Shown here piece after piece: positions 56,356-64,000 of a DNA stretch of 64,000 nucleotides. The notes beneath the pieces are model-generated. The model did not search any database. It saw only the letters and a program-made list of their open reading frames with translations, and was not told the DNA's origin. Positions within the stretch are counted from its first letter, which is position 1. Each line of letters starts with the position of its first letter. Location: contig SEBV01000011.1 in the NCBI GenBank assembly GCA_004172865.1, positions 1 to 64,000 of the forward strand. The letters run 5' to 3'. This DNA is from Gammaproteobacteria bacterium. Its GTDB lineage: Bacteria > Pseudomonadota > Gammaproteobacteria > Pseudomonadales > Cellvibrionaceae. The translations under genes and the position numbers were made by a program.

Positions 56356-57000
56356 ATGCGACAACTTCTTTCTCTTTTACTCTTGCCTACCCTCTTCATT
56401 GCGATCAATGCCAATGCGCTTTTAATCACTGATACCTATGTTTACGAACAAAAAATCCCCCAGAATTCGTGGGCAGGACATGTATTTGAACTTATTCCTG
56501 CGGGTTATTCGCCGGAGACAGATTCGATAACGCATATCAAGTTAACTTACGATTTCACTGAAATCTGGTCGCCAGATAATCAGGGCGATGAATATCAGTA
56601 TGACGATGGGAGTTATCCTGAGAACCCCGATGAAAATTCACCGCAATATCAGGATGAATTTGTTATTTTTAGTTCATGGATGTTTATTTGGCGGGAAGTT
56701 TACGGAGATATAGACACAGGTTTGACCGTATTTGAAAAAGATTGGACACGCAATAATAGTTGCCAGTTTGCAACAGCCGCCGTTCCTGGCGATGATGACA
56801 CCGAATATTGTGTCTACAATCTCGATTTAGCAGGAACTCTAAATGCTTACGTTTATTCAGCTAGCGCTAATTTGTGGTTACATTCCATAAAACTGGAAGT
56901 TGAAGTCGACCGCGTGGAAGTACCTGAACCCAATCCCATTTTGCTTTTAGGTATTGGCTTATTTGCAATTGGTTTTTTGCGCAGCCGCAAACGCGTGTAA
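56356..57000 (+). CDS. PEP-CTERM sorting-domain protein
   Basis: Exported protein of 214 residues: signal peptide (cut near ANALL), an acidic, tyrosine-rich beta-sandwich region (YQYDDGSYPENPDENSP), and a C-terminal tripartite signal VPEPNP, hydrophobic helix (ILLLGIGLFAIGF) and RSRKRV tail. A pair of cysteines (about 136 and 156) may be bonded. GAGGTGA precedes the ATG. Probably an exosortase substrate anchored in or released from the envelope; no exosortase is nearby. Confidence 0.87.
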   Translation: MRQLLSLLLLPTLFIAINANALLITDTYVYEQKIPQNSWAGHVFELIPAGYSPETDSITHIKLTYDFTEIWSPDNQGDEYQYDDGSYPENPDENSPQYQDEFVIFSSWMFIWREVYGDIDTGLTVFEKDWTRNNSCQFATAAVPGDDDTEYCVYNLDLAGTLNAYVYSASANLWLHSIKLEVEVDRVEVPEPNPILLLGIGLFAIGFLRSRKRV

Positions 57001-57021
57001 AAAACTGAATTCTTTTAAGAT

Positions 57022-57064
57022 ATTTATGTTAACGAGAGAGACAATTTTTTTCGTTAACATAAAT
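57022..57064. terminator. Terminator-like hairpin after the PEP-CTERM gene
   Basis: ATTTATGTTAACGA (57022-57035) pairs perfectly with TCGTTAACATAAAT (57051-57064). T-rich tracts lie in the loop and after the stem. Confidence 0.55.
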
Positions 57065-57067
57065 TTT

Positions 57068-57100
57068 TCATTACATAAGCCATTGGCATTAATGTAATGA
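57068..57100. repeat. Second inverted repeat downstream of the PEP-CTERM gene
   Basis: TCATTACAT (57068-57076) pairs perfectly with ATGTAATGA (57092-57100) around a 15-base loop, three bases after the first hairpin. No role is established; it may stop the convergent minus-strand gene. Confidence 0.4.
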
Positions 57101-57135
57101 AAACTTCGATTTAACTCATCTAGCCGCGCCGCACG

Positions 57136-58353
57136 TTAATCAAAATTAAATTTCCAACCTAACTCGTAAACTCTCGTTGATTCCAAATCAAACGGGAGTT
57201 TTCCGTGGGAGTAACTTACGAAAATCCCATTGGCTGAACTTATTGATAAAGTTGCGTAGCTTAGCGTATCTATTCCCGCTGATTTTATGGCGGCGGAGGG
57301 GGATAATTCTTTCCAATATCGGTAGTCAATATTCGCAAATATTTCTTGTTGTTTGATAAAGCCTATTGGCGTTCGGAAATAAATTTCGGCTTTGGCGCGG
57401 TCAAATTTATCTTTTTCGCCGAGTGATTCGCGAACGGAATTTGTTATGGGGTCGACTTGATCCAAGCCAATTACAAATGTTGGGAAGGTTGAGCCTAGTG
57501 GTTTGAAATCTGTGTTATTACCGTAACCCGTGAGCATTCTTACAAGTGCGAAGGGGTAATCAACAATATTCCAGTTCGCGAGCGCGGATTTTTTGTTATA
57601 GGATTTTGCATCCAGCGCTACATTAAATCCGTAGGTCCATTGGCGTTCGGTAAATCGTTGGTTGGATTCAAGCCCTGCATTTAGATCGTAGTGAATATAG
57701 GTTTGTGTGGAGAAAAAATGGCTGATGATATCTTTCGTTTTTTTTCGATTCGCTTCCAGCGCTGCGCCTTCTAAATCTACTGCTTGATCATCGAGATCAT
57801 TCAATTGTTGGAATGTGGAATCAGTAGCGACTTTGGATACGCCACCGTAATCCCTAAAACCGGCGATTGAAAATCTGGTATCGAGAAAATCCTCGGGATT
57901 TATCGCACTATCAAACGCAACGTTTCCTTTTGCAGAAAAATTCCAGGCCATGCCGGTAGTGACGTGTTGATCGGGATTGTATGAATAAGCGGTGAGCGGA
58001 TTGGTTTTATTGTAGTTGTATGAAAAGCCGAAACCATTTTCATCGGTTTTGGATTCGAAGGTTTTAATTTTAAAATCTATATCTTTTAAAAATGCGAGAC
58101 CGTTTGAGCGTTCGATAATCAGGTTTAAAGCTTTGTTGATGTAATCCGGTTCTTTATTTTCTATACCGTAATAGAGCTGGCAGAAGCCAACCAGTTTTTG
58201 TACGTCATCTTTATCGACACTGAATATATGTAAATCGTAATCTTCTTCGGGCTTAACATCCTTGCATTTATCTATGACATCTGCCACTGAGGCAAGTAAC
58301 ACACTTGAATAGATGGAAATAAAAACGCCTAGAAATATTTTAAATAATTTCAT
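57136..58353 (-). CDS. Predicted outer-membrane beta-barrel protein, 405 residues
   Basis: Signal peptide (cut near LLASV), a helical N-terminal domain with two cysteines (about 30 and 59), then from about residue 110 alternating hydrophobic/polar strands (FGFSYNYNK, TTGMAWNFSAKGNVAF, QTYIHYDLNAGLE, EIFANIDYRYW) ending GWKFNFD, which lacks a final aromatic by one residue. This suggests a 10- to 12-strand barrel. Family not recognised. Its ATG lies 1 bp after the stop of the upstream gene, so the two are translationally coupled. Confidence 0.65.
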   Translation of the reverse strand: MKLFKIFLGVFISIYSSVLLASVADVIDKCKDVKPEEDYDLHIFSVDKDDVQKLVGFCQLYYGIENKEPDYINKALNLIIERSNGLAFLKDIDFKIKTFESKTDENGFGFSYNYNKTNPLTAYSYNPDQHVTTGMAWNFSAKGNVAFDSAINPEDFLDTRFSIAGFRDYGGVSKVATDSTFQQLNDLDDQAVDLEGAALEANRKKTKDIISHFFSTQTYIHYDLNAGLESNQRFTERQWTYGFNVALDAKSYNKKSALANWNIVDYPFALVRMLTGYGNNTDFKPLGSTFPTFVIGLDQVDPITNSVRESLGEKDKFDRAKAEIYFRTPIGFIKQQEIFANIDYRYWKELSPSAAIKSAGIDTLSYATLSISSANGIFVSYSHGKLPFDLESTRVYELGWKFNFD

Positions 58354-58354
58354 G

Positions 58355-58708
58355 TCATTCTCCTTCCTTGAAAAATAAATATTTGCTGTCTGCTTCGTCG
58401 GCTAGATCAGCCACAGTTTTTTCTTTATCTTTTAAAATAAGTTCCAGTGCGGTGACTGCGGCTAATTGATCGACGTCTGCTTCATAAGTAGCGCCGCGAA
58501 TCAGCCTGAATATTTTGTCCAATTGTAGTGCGAGGGATTGTGCGCGCACATCGAGAACAGCTTGCGTACCATCAATGGGGAAAAATCGTAAATCGCCGAT
58601 CTTGATAATGCCGGTAGTTTTAAAGGTTTGGCTCTCGCTAATTTGATCCAGCGCCATTAAAGTTGACCAAACAGTTTTACAGGCTCTGTTGTTGGATGAC
58701 CATGCCAT
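58355..58708 (-). CDS. Hypothetical protein, 117 residues
   Basis: Soluble, mostly helical protein with no signal peptide; begins MAWSSNNRACKTVWSTLMAL and ends with an acidic DEADSKYLFFKEGE tail. AGGG precedes the ATG at a suitable distance. Not recognised. It is the first gene of a two-gene operon with the beta-barrel protein. A chaperone or regulatory role for the barrel is only a contextual guess. Confidence 0.6.
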   Translation of the reverse strand: MAWSSNNRACKTVWSTLMALDQISESQTFKTTGIIKIGDLRFFPIDGTQAVLDVRAQSLALQLDKIFRLIRGATYEADVDQLAAVTALELILKDKEKTVADLADEADSKYLFFKEGE

Positions 58709-58899
58709 TTCTATCGCCCTATTCAGTGATGTAATAAAAATGAATCGCTAAAAAATATAAATTTTAAAACGCTCGCGTTAAATATTTATTTAACTTTTTT
58801 ACTTTAATGGCACGGCTTGAGTATTGTGGAAGTGATTACCTTTTTATTTACAGCAGTGACTACTATTTACAGCGGTAGCCTCTTTTTTTAGATAAGCGG

Positions 58900-59520
58900 T
58901 TATACCTTGAAGCCCTTCCCCACCACATAAACCTCGCGTGAACGCGGGCGCGATGCATCGGGTTTGCGGATTACCACTTTTTCGAAACTGGTGCGCACTT
59001 CTCTCACATACTCATCAAAGCCTTCGCCTTGAAAAACCTTGGCCACAAAATCGCCCTTAGGTTTGAGCACGTTGCGTGCCATATCCAGCGCTAGCTCTAC
59101 CAAATACATGGAAGCTGCTTGATCTGCGACGGCAACACCGCTGATGTTGGGCGACATATCGGAAATAACCACATCGGCCTGACTGCCGCCGAGCAGATCC
59201 ATAATTTGGTTAAATACCGATTCTTCAGTGAAATCGCCCTGAATAAAATCCACATTTTCGAGGGAATCCATCGGCAAAATATCCGACGCTACTACCCGCC
59301 CTTTCACCCCCACCATACGCCCCGCAATTTGCGACCAACTGCCCGGCGCCGAACCTAGATCCACCACCAGATTACCGGCGCGAATCAGCTTATCTTTTTC
59401 GTTCAGCTCGATAAGTTTGTAAGCCGCGCGAGCGCGATAACCGTCCACCTGCGCGCGCTTTACATAGGGATCGTTGACATGTTCTTCGAGCCAACGGTTA
59501 CTGGTTTTTGATCGAGCCAT
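58900..59520 (-). CDS. rlmE: 23S rRNA 2'-O-ribose methyltransferase RlmE
   Basis: Methylates U2552 of 23S rRNA in the 50S subunit using S-adenosylmethionine. 206 residues, normal length. Features: basic N-terminus, K in [16 protein letters not shown] (catalytic lysine region), SAM motif [41 protein letters not shown] (catalytic aspartate) and a C-terminal [14 protein letters not shown]. In E. coli and many gammaproteobacteria rlmE is followed by ftsH; here it is followed by unrelated genes and preceded 11 bp away by an antitoxin-like gene. Confidence 0.97.
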   Translation of the reverse strand: MARSKTSNRWLEEHVNDPYVKRAQVDGYRARAAYKLIELNEKDKLIRAGNLVVDLGSAPGSWSQIAGRMVGVKGRVVASDILPMDSLENVDFIQGDFTEESVFNQIMDLLGGSQADVVISDMSPNISGVAVADQAASMYLVELALDMARNVLKPKGDFVAKVFQGEGFDEYVREVRTSFEKVVIRKPDASRPRSREVYVVGKGFKV

Positions 59521-59531
59521 AAATCTTCCAA

Positions 59532-59789
59532 TTACAATAGCTTAACGCTGACTTGTAACGTGTCGTCTGCAGCGGGTGCTACATCTGGCACTTTATTAAG
59601 AGCAGCTAAAAATGCGGTTTGGTCGCCTGCGGCAGCGCGCTTATTTAAATATTCTTCAGTTAAATAGGCAGCCATTTTTTCAGCGATAGCCGAAGCCGCA
59701 AACTGATTAAAGGAAATACCATCTTTCTTGGCCAAAGCTTTCACTTGCTCATGCAGGGAATCAGGTAAACGTAAACTTAAAGTACTCAT
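59532..59789 (-). CDS. Antitoxin-like ribbon-helix-helix protein
   Basis: Protein of 85 residues with an RHH-type N-terminus ([17 protein letters not shown], then [19 protein letters not shown]), as in HicB/VapB-like antitoxins. A C-terminal acidic/Ala-rich tail may bind the toxin. Its ATG overlaps the end of the PIN gene by 4 bp (ATGA). It lies 11 bp before rlmE, so rlmE may be cotranscribed. Confidence 0.85.
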   Translation of the reverse strand: MSTLSLRLPDSLHEQVKALAKKDGISFNQFAASAIAEKMAAYLTEEYLNKRAAAGDQTAFLAALNKVPDVAPAADDTLQVSVKLL

Positions 59790-60211
59790 AGTAAACCTCG
59801 CTCGATTAAAAACTCTTTTGGCGTTAACACCTTAATACCAAAGGATTCTTCTACACCTTGAAAATCGCGCAAATTAAAAGTCACTAAATACTGGCATTGC
59901 GCGGCAAATGCAGCCTCTAACACCAAATCATCCTTAGGATCTTTTAAGAAAGGACGCCATAAAAAGAATATCTGGTGAATGCTGGCACGACTTAACAGGT
60001 AATCCAAAATAGCATCAATATTGGCTTCATTAAGATGCGGAAGTAACCCCAAGCGCTTCATTACGGACTCATATTCTACAAAGAGCGGTACCGACAAGCA
60101 GGGAAGATAATTTTCACCCTGTAATGCCTCCAACAACTTGAATGACGCCCCACTACGCGACTTTAAGGCCGCTACCAGAACATTGGTATCTAAAACGATT
60201 TTTGGCTTCAT
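59786..60211 (-). CDS. PIN-domain toxin-like protein
   Basis: Putative PIN ribonuclease of 141 residues, resembling the TIGR00305 toxin-antitoxin group. Acidic metal-binding residues: D in VLDTNVLVAAL, E in FVEYESVM, D in KDDLVLEAAFAA; the last position has N in VTFNLRDF where many members carry D. The toxin gene precedes its antitoxin, the reverse of the usual order, with a 4-bp overlap. Confidence 0.88.
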   Translation of the reverse strand: MKPKIVLDTNVLVAALKSRSGASFKLLEALQGENYLPCLSVPLFVEYESVMKRLGLLPHLNEANIDAILDYLLSRASIHQIFFLWRPFLKDPKDDLVLEAAFAAQCQYLVTFNLRDFQGVEESFGIKVLTPKEFLIERGLL

Positions 60212-60296
60212 GGAGAAATGTCTAAATCTGATATTGGTATTATAGGTGATACCATTTTTTACTCAATCAATATTTATCCGAATATAAAAGCGCAAT

Positions 60297-60332
60297 AAAA
60301 AAAGGCGAACCCTTGAGGATTCGCCCTTTTAT
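60297..60332. terminator. Terminator of the GH16/cohesin-like operon
   Basis: GGCGAA (60304-60309) pairs with TTCGCC (60320-60325), with A-runs before and a T-run after. It ends the minus-strand unit starting at 63611. Confidence 0.8.
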
Positions 60333-60362
60333 TTATCACTAACAATAACTTTTAGGGTATTG

Positions 60363-60965
60363 CTATACCGCGTTACGACGACGAATAACCAGCGCGCCGA
60401 GCGCTAATAACAGCAAACCTAAACTGCTTGGCTCAGGCACAGTGACTGATTTTTCGTTGACGGTGATGTCAGCTAAAAAGTTATCGCTGCTGAAGCTGCC
60501 AAACCATGAGTTAGCTAGAATAAAGTCGTCGATTTTTATCGAGCTAATGCCAGCATGATCGGCGCTGAACAATAAAGTGAATAACTTGAATTCGCTCGCT
60601 TGTGCAGACAAGTCCGCCAGTAGCGATAGACCTGACAGGTTCACACTATTGCTGGATATTGGGCTGGCATCCAAACCATAGAACAGCGAATCGTCTAAAT
60701 CGCTGCTAAAGGTTGTGCCTTGGTAGCCTGTTACGGCGCCGTTGAATGACAGGTTAAAATCAAAACCGGCTAGATCAAGACCGCCGAGATCATCGCTGCC
60801 GTCCAGGCCAGATACCCATAAATCCAGCGCGATGCTATCGCCCACGGTATAGTCGTGAGCAACATTGGCACCGGCATTTCCGAAAGATAAAACCGGCGCA
60901 GCCAAGGCTGAACCTGCACATAAACACAAAGCACTGGCAGCCATCATTTTCTTAAACACATTCAT
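60363..60965 (-). CDS. Cohesin-like PEP-CTERM protein
   Basis: Exported protein of 200 residues. The start is ATG at 60965 with GGAG 8 bases upstream; the frame also opens at a TTG 6 bp earlier. After a signal peptide (ALCLCAGSALA) lies one beta-sandwich of about 140 residues with cohesin-like pattern: VAHDYTVGDSIALDLWV, LAGFDFNLSFNGAVTGY, and a late SSIKIDDFILAN strand. The C-terminus is a PEP-CTERM signal: VPEPSS, hydrophobic helix, RRRNAV. Cohesin domains bind dockerins; this gene starts 30 bp after a GH16 gene whose C-terminus is dockerin-like. The two may dock the enzyme to the envelope. Not proven: similar sandwich domains exist without dockerin partners. Confidence 0.8.
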   Translation of the reverse strand: MNVFKKMMAASALCLCAGSALAAPVLSFGNAGANVAHDYTVGDSIALDLWVSGLDGSDDLGGLDLAGFDFNLSFNGAVTGYQGTTFSSDLDDSLFYGLDASPISSNSVNLSGLSLLADLSAQASEFKLFTLLFSADHAGISSIKIDDFILANSWFGSFSSDNFLADITVNEKSVTVPEPSSLGLLLLALGALVIRRRNAV

Positions 60966-60995
60966 TTTCAAACTCCTGTTTTTTTTAATCGTTAA

Positions 60996-63611
60996 TTAAC
61001 GGGCACATGCTGCTTTGGTACATTTGAGTACGCAGGCACGGGAATCCAACACATTGATCACGCCGTCCTTAACAACATCGTAAGGGTCGTTGTTGCCAAT
61101 GGCCGGTGTATTTTTGCGAGCGAGGATTAAATCAATATCGGTAAGATCAACGGTTTTACTGCCGTTGAAATCACACTGCAAAGGCGCTGCGGATGAACTT
61201 GAAGAGCTGGTCGCGCCGATACTAAAAGTTTGCCAGGGCGAATCAAACGCGCCGCCAACCAATGGGCCTACGGTGAAGAAATACTTCACGGTTGCGCCCG
61301 CTGGAATTCCTGTCAGCGTGTAGACGTTGGTGTTGTCGCCGTTATGCGTCATGCGGATATTTTGTTGACCTTCATTATTGATGATGTAGTGAATATCCAC
61401 CCATTGCGCATTGTTCGCGTAGAAATTCACGCTGGTGTTGGACAATACGGTATAGCCGTCAGCGCTTGATGCAGAGGATGCCGTTGAACTTGCAGCGCTG
61501 CCCGCAACCGAAGAACTGCTGGTGCTCGCTACTGAACTGCTCGCGGTAGTTGTTCCCTTGATGATACGGAACCAGTTAAGACTCCAACCGCCCTGCTGCG
61601 CAAAAATGCCAAGGTTAAATGAGCCGGCTGGAAGCGTAACGGTTTGCGTCAAGGTGACCCAATTTTGGTTGCCGCCAGTCGCGGGGATATCCAGGTTGCC
61701 AAGGATAATGGAGCCGCCATTCAAATCTGCAGAAAGCTGTGAAGCTACTGGGCTCGCTACGCGATATTCAATGGTGTAAGTACCTGCAGTTGGAACGGTC
61801 AGGCCGGTGTAGGCAATCCAGTTACCGGCGCCGACGTTATCCACACTTTTACCGCCGCCTACATCTTGCGCATCAATCACTTGCACGCCGGAGGTCGCAA
61901 TAAAGCTTTCCGCCTGCGCAAACCATTCAAAGCTGGTGTTGGTTGCGCTGGATGAGGAACTGCTCGCTTTCGATGACACTGAACTCGACGCCACCACAAC
62001 ACTACTTGAAGAACGGCTGCTTGCTACAGACGAACTCGCAACCGACGCACTGCTCGCCTTAGAGGATGAGTTGCTTGAAACCACAGTGCCAGTAGATGAA
62101 GTCGATGAAGACGAACCCGTTGAAGCGCAAGCTGCATCGGTACCGCAATCCCACACAATGTCATCAATCGCTATAGGGAAGTTGGCTGTTGGTTGTGGAT
62201 CAAGGCTGGCAATCATGAACAATTGCGACATGGACTGCAGGGCGTTAATGCCACGAATTGCCGAAATTGGGATGGTCGCCTGCGCCCAATCGCCATTGCG
62301 TACCAAGCCATAAGTAGTAGCGTTAGCAGGAAAATTGATCCAGCTTTCATTAGTATAGGTATCTGCAATACCAATTTTGAAACCTACGTTCGCCGGGATT
62401 TTAATTCTGAACTTCAGCGTACCATTACCAAAATTACTCATATCGCGTACTTGGCGAGAGGCGATACCCGCACCAAACCACTGCGGCGCGGTGTAATTCC
62501 AGGCGATTACATTGCTGCCTTCATAAGGTGTTGCGGTGCCGGGCGCGACTGAAGTTTGATTCCAAACCCACAAGTCTGCGCTGCCACCCAATTCTTGTTT
62601 ATCGGTGGTGTTGGCATCGCTGAATACACCAAAGGTGCCGGTTTGTTTTGGCGTTTGGTTGCCGAGCTTCACTTCACCCAAGCCATTCAATTGATAGACG
62701 CGAACATAGTCGATATACATTTTGCTTGGCAAAGGCGCGGTTACCTGGCTTTCGCTCGCAGCATCGGTAAAGTTACCGCCCACGGCCAAGTTGAATAAGA
62801 AGTAGAAGGGAGCCTGAAATTCTGATGACTCGCCACCCACCGGAATCGGCGCGGCATACATATCGTGCTCAACGCCGTTATCGACTACCGTGAAACGGAT
62901 TTGCGAATCCGTCCAATACATACGGTAAGTGACGAAGCGATTAGTTAGCGGCGTGCTCGCTACATAAGAGTTTTTAGTTTGCCATGCGGTAGATGCAGCG
63001 CAGCTTTCATTGCCGGGAACACAAGCCGCTGCCGCGTAGAAAATCGCGTTGGAGGCGGTGTAACTATTAATGTCAGAACCAAGCGGAATCATGGATGAAA
63101 GCTTATGGCCCATCTCCATAATATCCAGCTCGCCTTTTGCTGGCCAAGTGGCGAGCGTGGTGCCGAGCATCCAACCCGCAGGCCATAAACCTGTGCCGAC
63201 TTGCGGCGTACTCAACCGGAATTCGATCAAACCGTATTTAACTTGTAGCTTGCCTTCGGTGGTGATTTTGCCCGAGGTAAACGGCTTGCCGCCGTAACCT
63301 TCTCTACGCGCCTGAATCGCCAGAGCTTTGGTACCCAGCTCAAACGGAACATCATCAATGCTCAGGTTGCCGGGGCGATAGTATTCCAGCTCCTGATTGC
63401 CCCAACCGCACAAGCCAATGCTGCAGCCATCGCTATCGATGCTGTTCCACACATTGCTGTCCAGGTTATTGAAGTTTTCTTCGTATAGCAGTGGGCCAAT
63501 CACTGGGTTTAATACATCGGCCATCACAGGCGCGCCTGCACATGCCATAAGACTTGCCAAAATCGCCAATTTTGCTGTGGCGACCTGCTTCGCTTTAGTA
63601 AAGTTATTCAT
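60996..63611 (-). CDS. GH16 beta-glucanase with CBM6, CBM56-like and dockerin-like domains
   Basis: Secreted endo-beta-1,3(4)-glucanase of 871 residues. Signal peptide, then GH16 (about 35-306) with the nucleophile/acid triad ELDIME (E161, D163, E166). A CBM11/ExoP-like jelly roll (about 307-489), a Ser/Val linker, CBM6 (about 557-684), a second Ser linker and a CBM56-like domain (about 720-802, YANNAQWVDIHYIINNEG) follow. The C-terminus (about 810-871) is dockerin-like: two calcium-loop repeats (DFNGSKTVDLTDID, DVVKDGVINVLD) plus a Cys cluster (CVLKCTKAACAR). GGGTG precedes the ATG. Laminarin or fungal beta-glucan is the likely substrate. Cotranscribed with the cohesin-like PEP-CTERM gene. 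Confidence 0.92.
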   Translation of the reverse strand: MNNFTKAKQVATAKLAILASLMACAGAPVMADVLNPVIGPLLYEENFNNLDSNVWNSIDSDGCSIGLCGWGNQELEYYRPGNLSIDDVPFELGTKALAIQARREGYGGKPFTSGKITTEGKLQVKYGLIEFRLSTPQVGTGLWPAGWMLGTTLATWPAKGELDIMEMGHKLSSMIPLGSDINSYTASNAIFYAAAACVPGNESCAASTAWQTKNSYVASTPLTNRFVTYRMYWTDSQIRFTVVDNGVEHDMYAAPIPVGGESSEFQAPFYFLFNLAVGGNFTDAASESQVTAPLPSKMYIDYVRVYQLNGLGEVKLGNQTPKQTGTFGVFSDANTTDKQELGGSADLWVWNQTSVAPGTATPYEGSNVIAWNYTAPQWFGAGIASRQVRDMSNFGNGTLKFRIKIPANVGFKIGIADTYTNESWINFPANATTYGLVRNGDWAQATIPISAIRGINALQSMSQLFMIASLDPQPTANFPIAIDDIVWDCGTDAACASTGSSSSTSSTGTVVSSNSSSKASSASVASSSVASSRSSSSVVVASSSVSSKASSSSSSATNTSFEWFAQAESFIATSGVQVIDAQDVGGGKSVDNVGAGNWIAYTGLTVPTAGTYTIEYRVASPVASQLSADLNGGSIILGNLDIPATGGNQNWVTLTQTVTLPAGSFNLGIFAQQGGWSLNWFRIIKGTTTASSSVASTSSSSVAGSAASSTASSASSADGYTVLSNTSVNFYANNAQWVDIHYIINNEGQQNIRMTHNGDNTNVYTLTGIPAGATVKYFFTVGPLVGGAFDSPWQTFSIGATSSSSSSAAPLQCDFNGSKTVDLTDIDLILARKNTPAIGNNDPYDVVKDGVINVLDSRACVLKCTKAACAR

Positions 63612-64000
63612 CGTCTACACCCTTGTAGTTTGATTTTTATTGATGAGTAGTCATGGTTTGAGTAACGGGTAGAAATAGAAAGGCCGCAAGCAATCCACAT
63701 TCTCGTGATTTATTCCCCTGATTTATTGTTAGGGGGAAATTTCACTAACGCTGAGTTAGAAATAGGCTGGTGCGGGAGTCGCAGATTCTCATTACTGGCG
63801 AGCAGATTCGTCCCAGCTTTACTGCCATTTAAAACATGGGATGGGTCAGGTTTGTGCCAATAAGGTGGCACAGGCGGCTTGGCACTTGACTCATCAATGC
63901 CTTTCGCCTTAATTCTGTCACCAAGGCTTTTGAATCGACTGCCATCCTAAAAGCAAGCGGTGACGCCCACAGCCAACTCACGTAGAATTGCGCCTCTATA
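63612..64000. other. Right-edge region upstream of the GH16 gene
   Basis: Contains the GH16 promoter region and an imperfect inverted repeat TTCCCCT/AGGGGGAA (63713-63737). On the minus strand a 78-codon open frame (63713-63946, stop TAA at 63710-63712) has protein-like composition but no start codon and is preceded in frame by TAG at 63947-63949; it may be the remnant or end of a gene running in from outside. Confidence 0.35.

Overview
The window looks like a chromosomal segment of a Cellvibrio-like gammaproteobacterium, a free-living degrader of plant and microbial polysaccharides. The evidence is modular secreted glycoside hydrolases (GH6, GH9, GH26, GH18, GH16, GH105-like) joined by poly-serine linkers to CBM2, CBM10 and CBM6 modules. 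This architecture is typical of Cellvibrio and its relatives. A TonB receptor, OprF/OmpA, PEP-CTERM proteins and an LpxL-type acyltransferase also indicate a Gram-negative envelope. No rRNA, tRNA, CRISPR array, prophage, insertion sequence or replication origin was recognised.

Layout. 1-1133: AT-rich control region with two copies of a 12-bp palindrome and a folded leader. 1134-9096: cellulose/mannan locus (GH6 cellobiohydrolase, GH9 endoglucanase, GH26 mannanase). 9590-15051: Tat-exported PLP enzyme, TonB receptor with a sigma-54-like promoter, and a DUF6164-like protein beside purU. 15247-25305: three-gene operon of subtilase, TIGR03032-like protein and a 2499-residue repeat protein that ends in a sorting-like signal followed by a beta-barrel. 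25754-33379: AEC permease, BNR_4/GH105-like enzyme, GH18 chitinase, and GAPDH with a GlxA/AraC regulator. 33411-38172: PEP-CTERM protein, flavoprotein, OmpA, hydrolase. 38246-46109: small exported or hypothetical proteins, including a lipoprotein gene with a stop codon in its signal peptide, a SLAC1/TDT transporter with a divergent LysR regulator, and a non-catalytic lipoprotein. 46326-54033: a LysR gene divergent from seven genes (two aldo-keto reductases, two alpha/beta hydrolases, two cupins, one NTF2-like protein), six of which carry export signals. 54123-60211: membrane protein, acyltransferase, PEP-CTERM protein, beta-barrel pair, rlmE, and a PIN/antitoxin pair. 60363-63611: a two-gene unit in which a GH16 beta-glucanase with a dockerin-like C-terminus is followed 30 bp later by a cohesin-like PEP-CTERM protein.

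The genes fit a polysaccharide-scavenging lifestyle: enzymes are secreted, anchored or bound to substrate through CBMs, and products are taken up through the outer membrane. The observations most worth follow-up are the dockerin-like GH16 beside the cohesin-like PEP-CTERM protein, the giant repeat protein with an internal sorting signal and a possible internal start, and the exported aldo-keto reductase/cupin/hydrolase cluster. All family assignments come from reading motifs; no database search was run.
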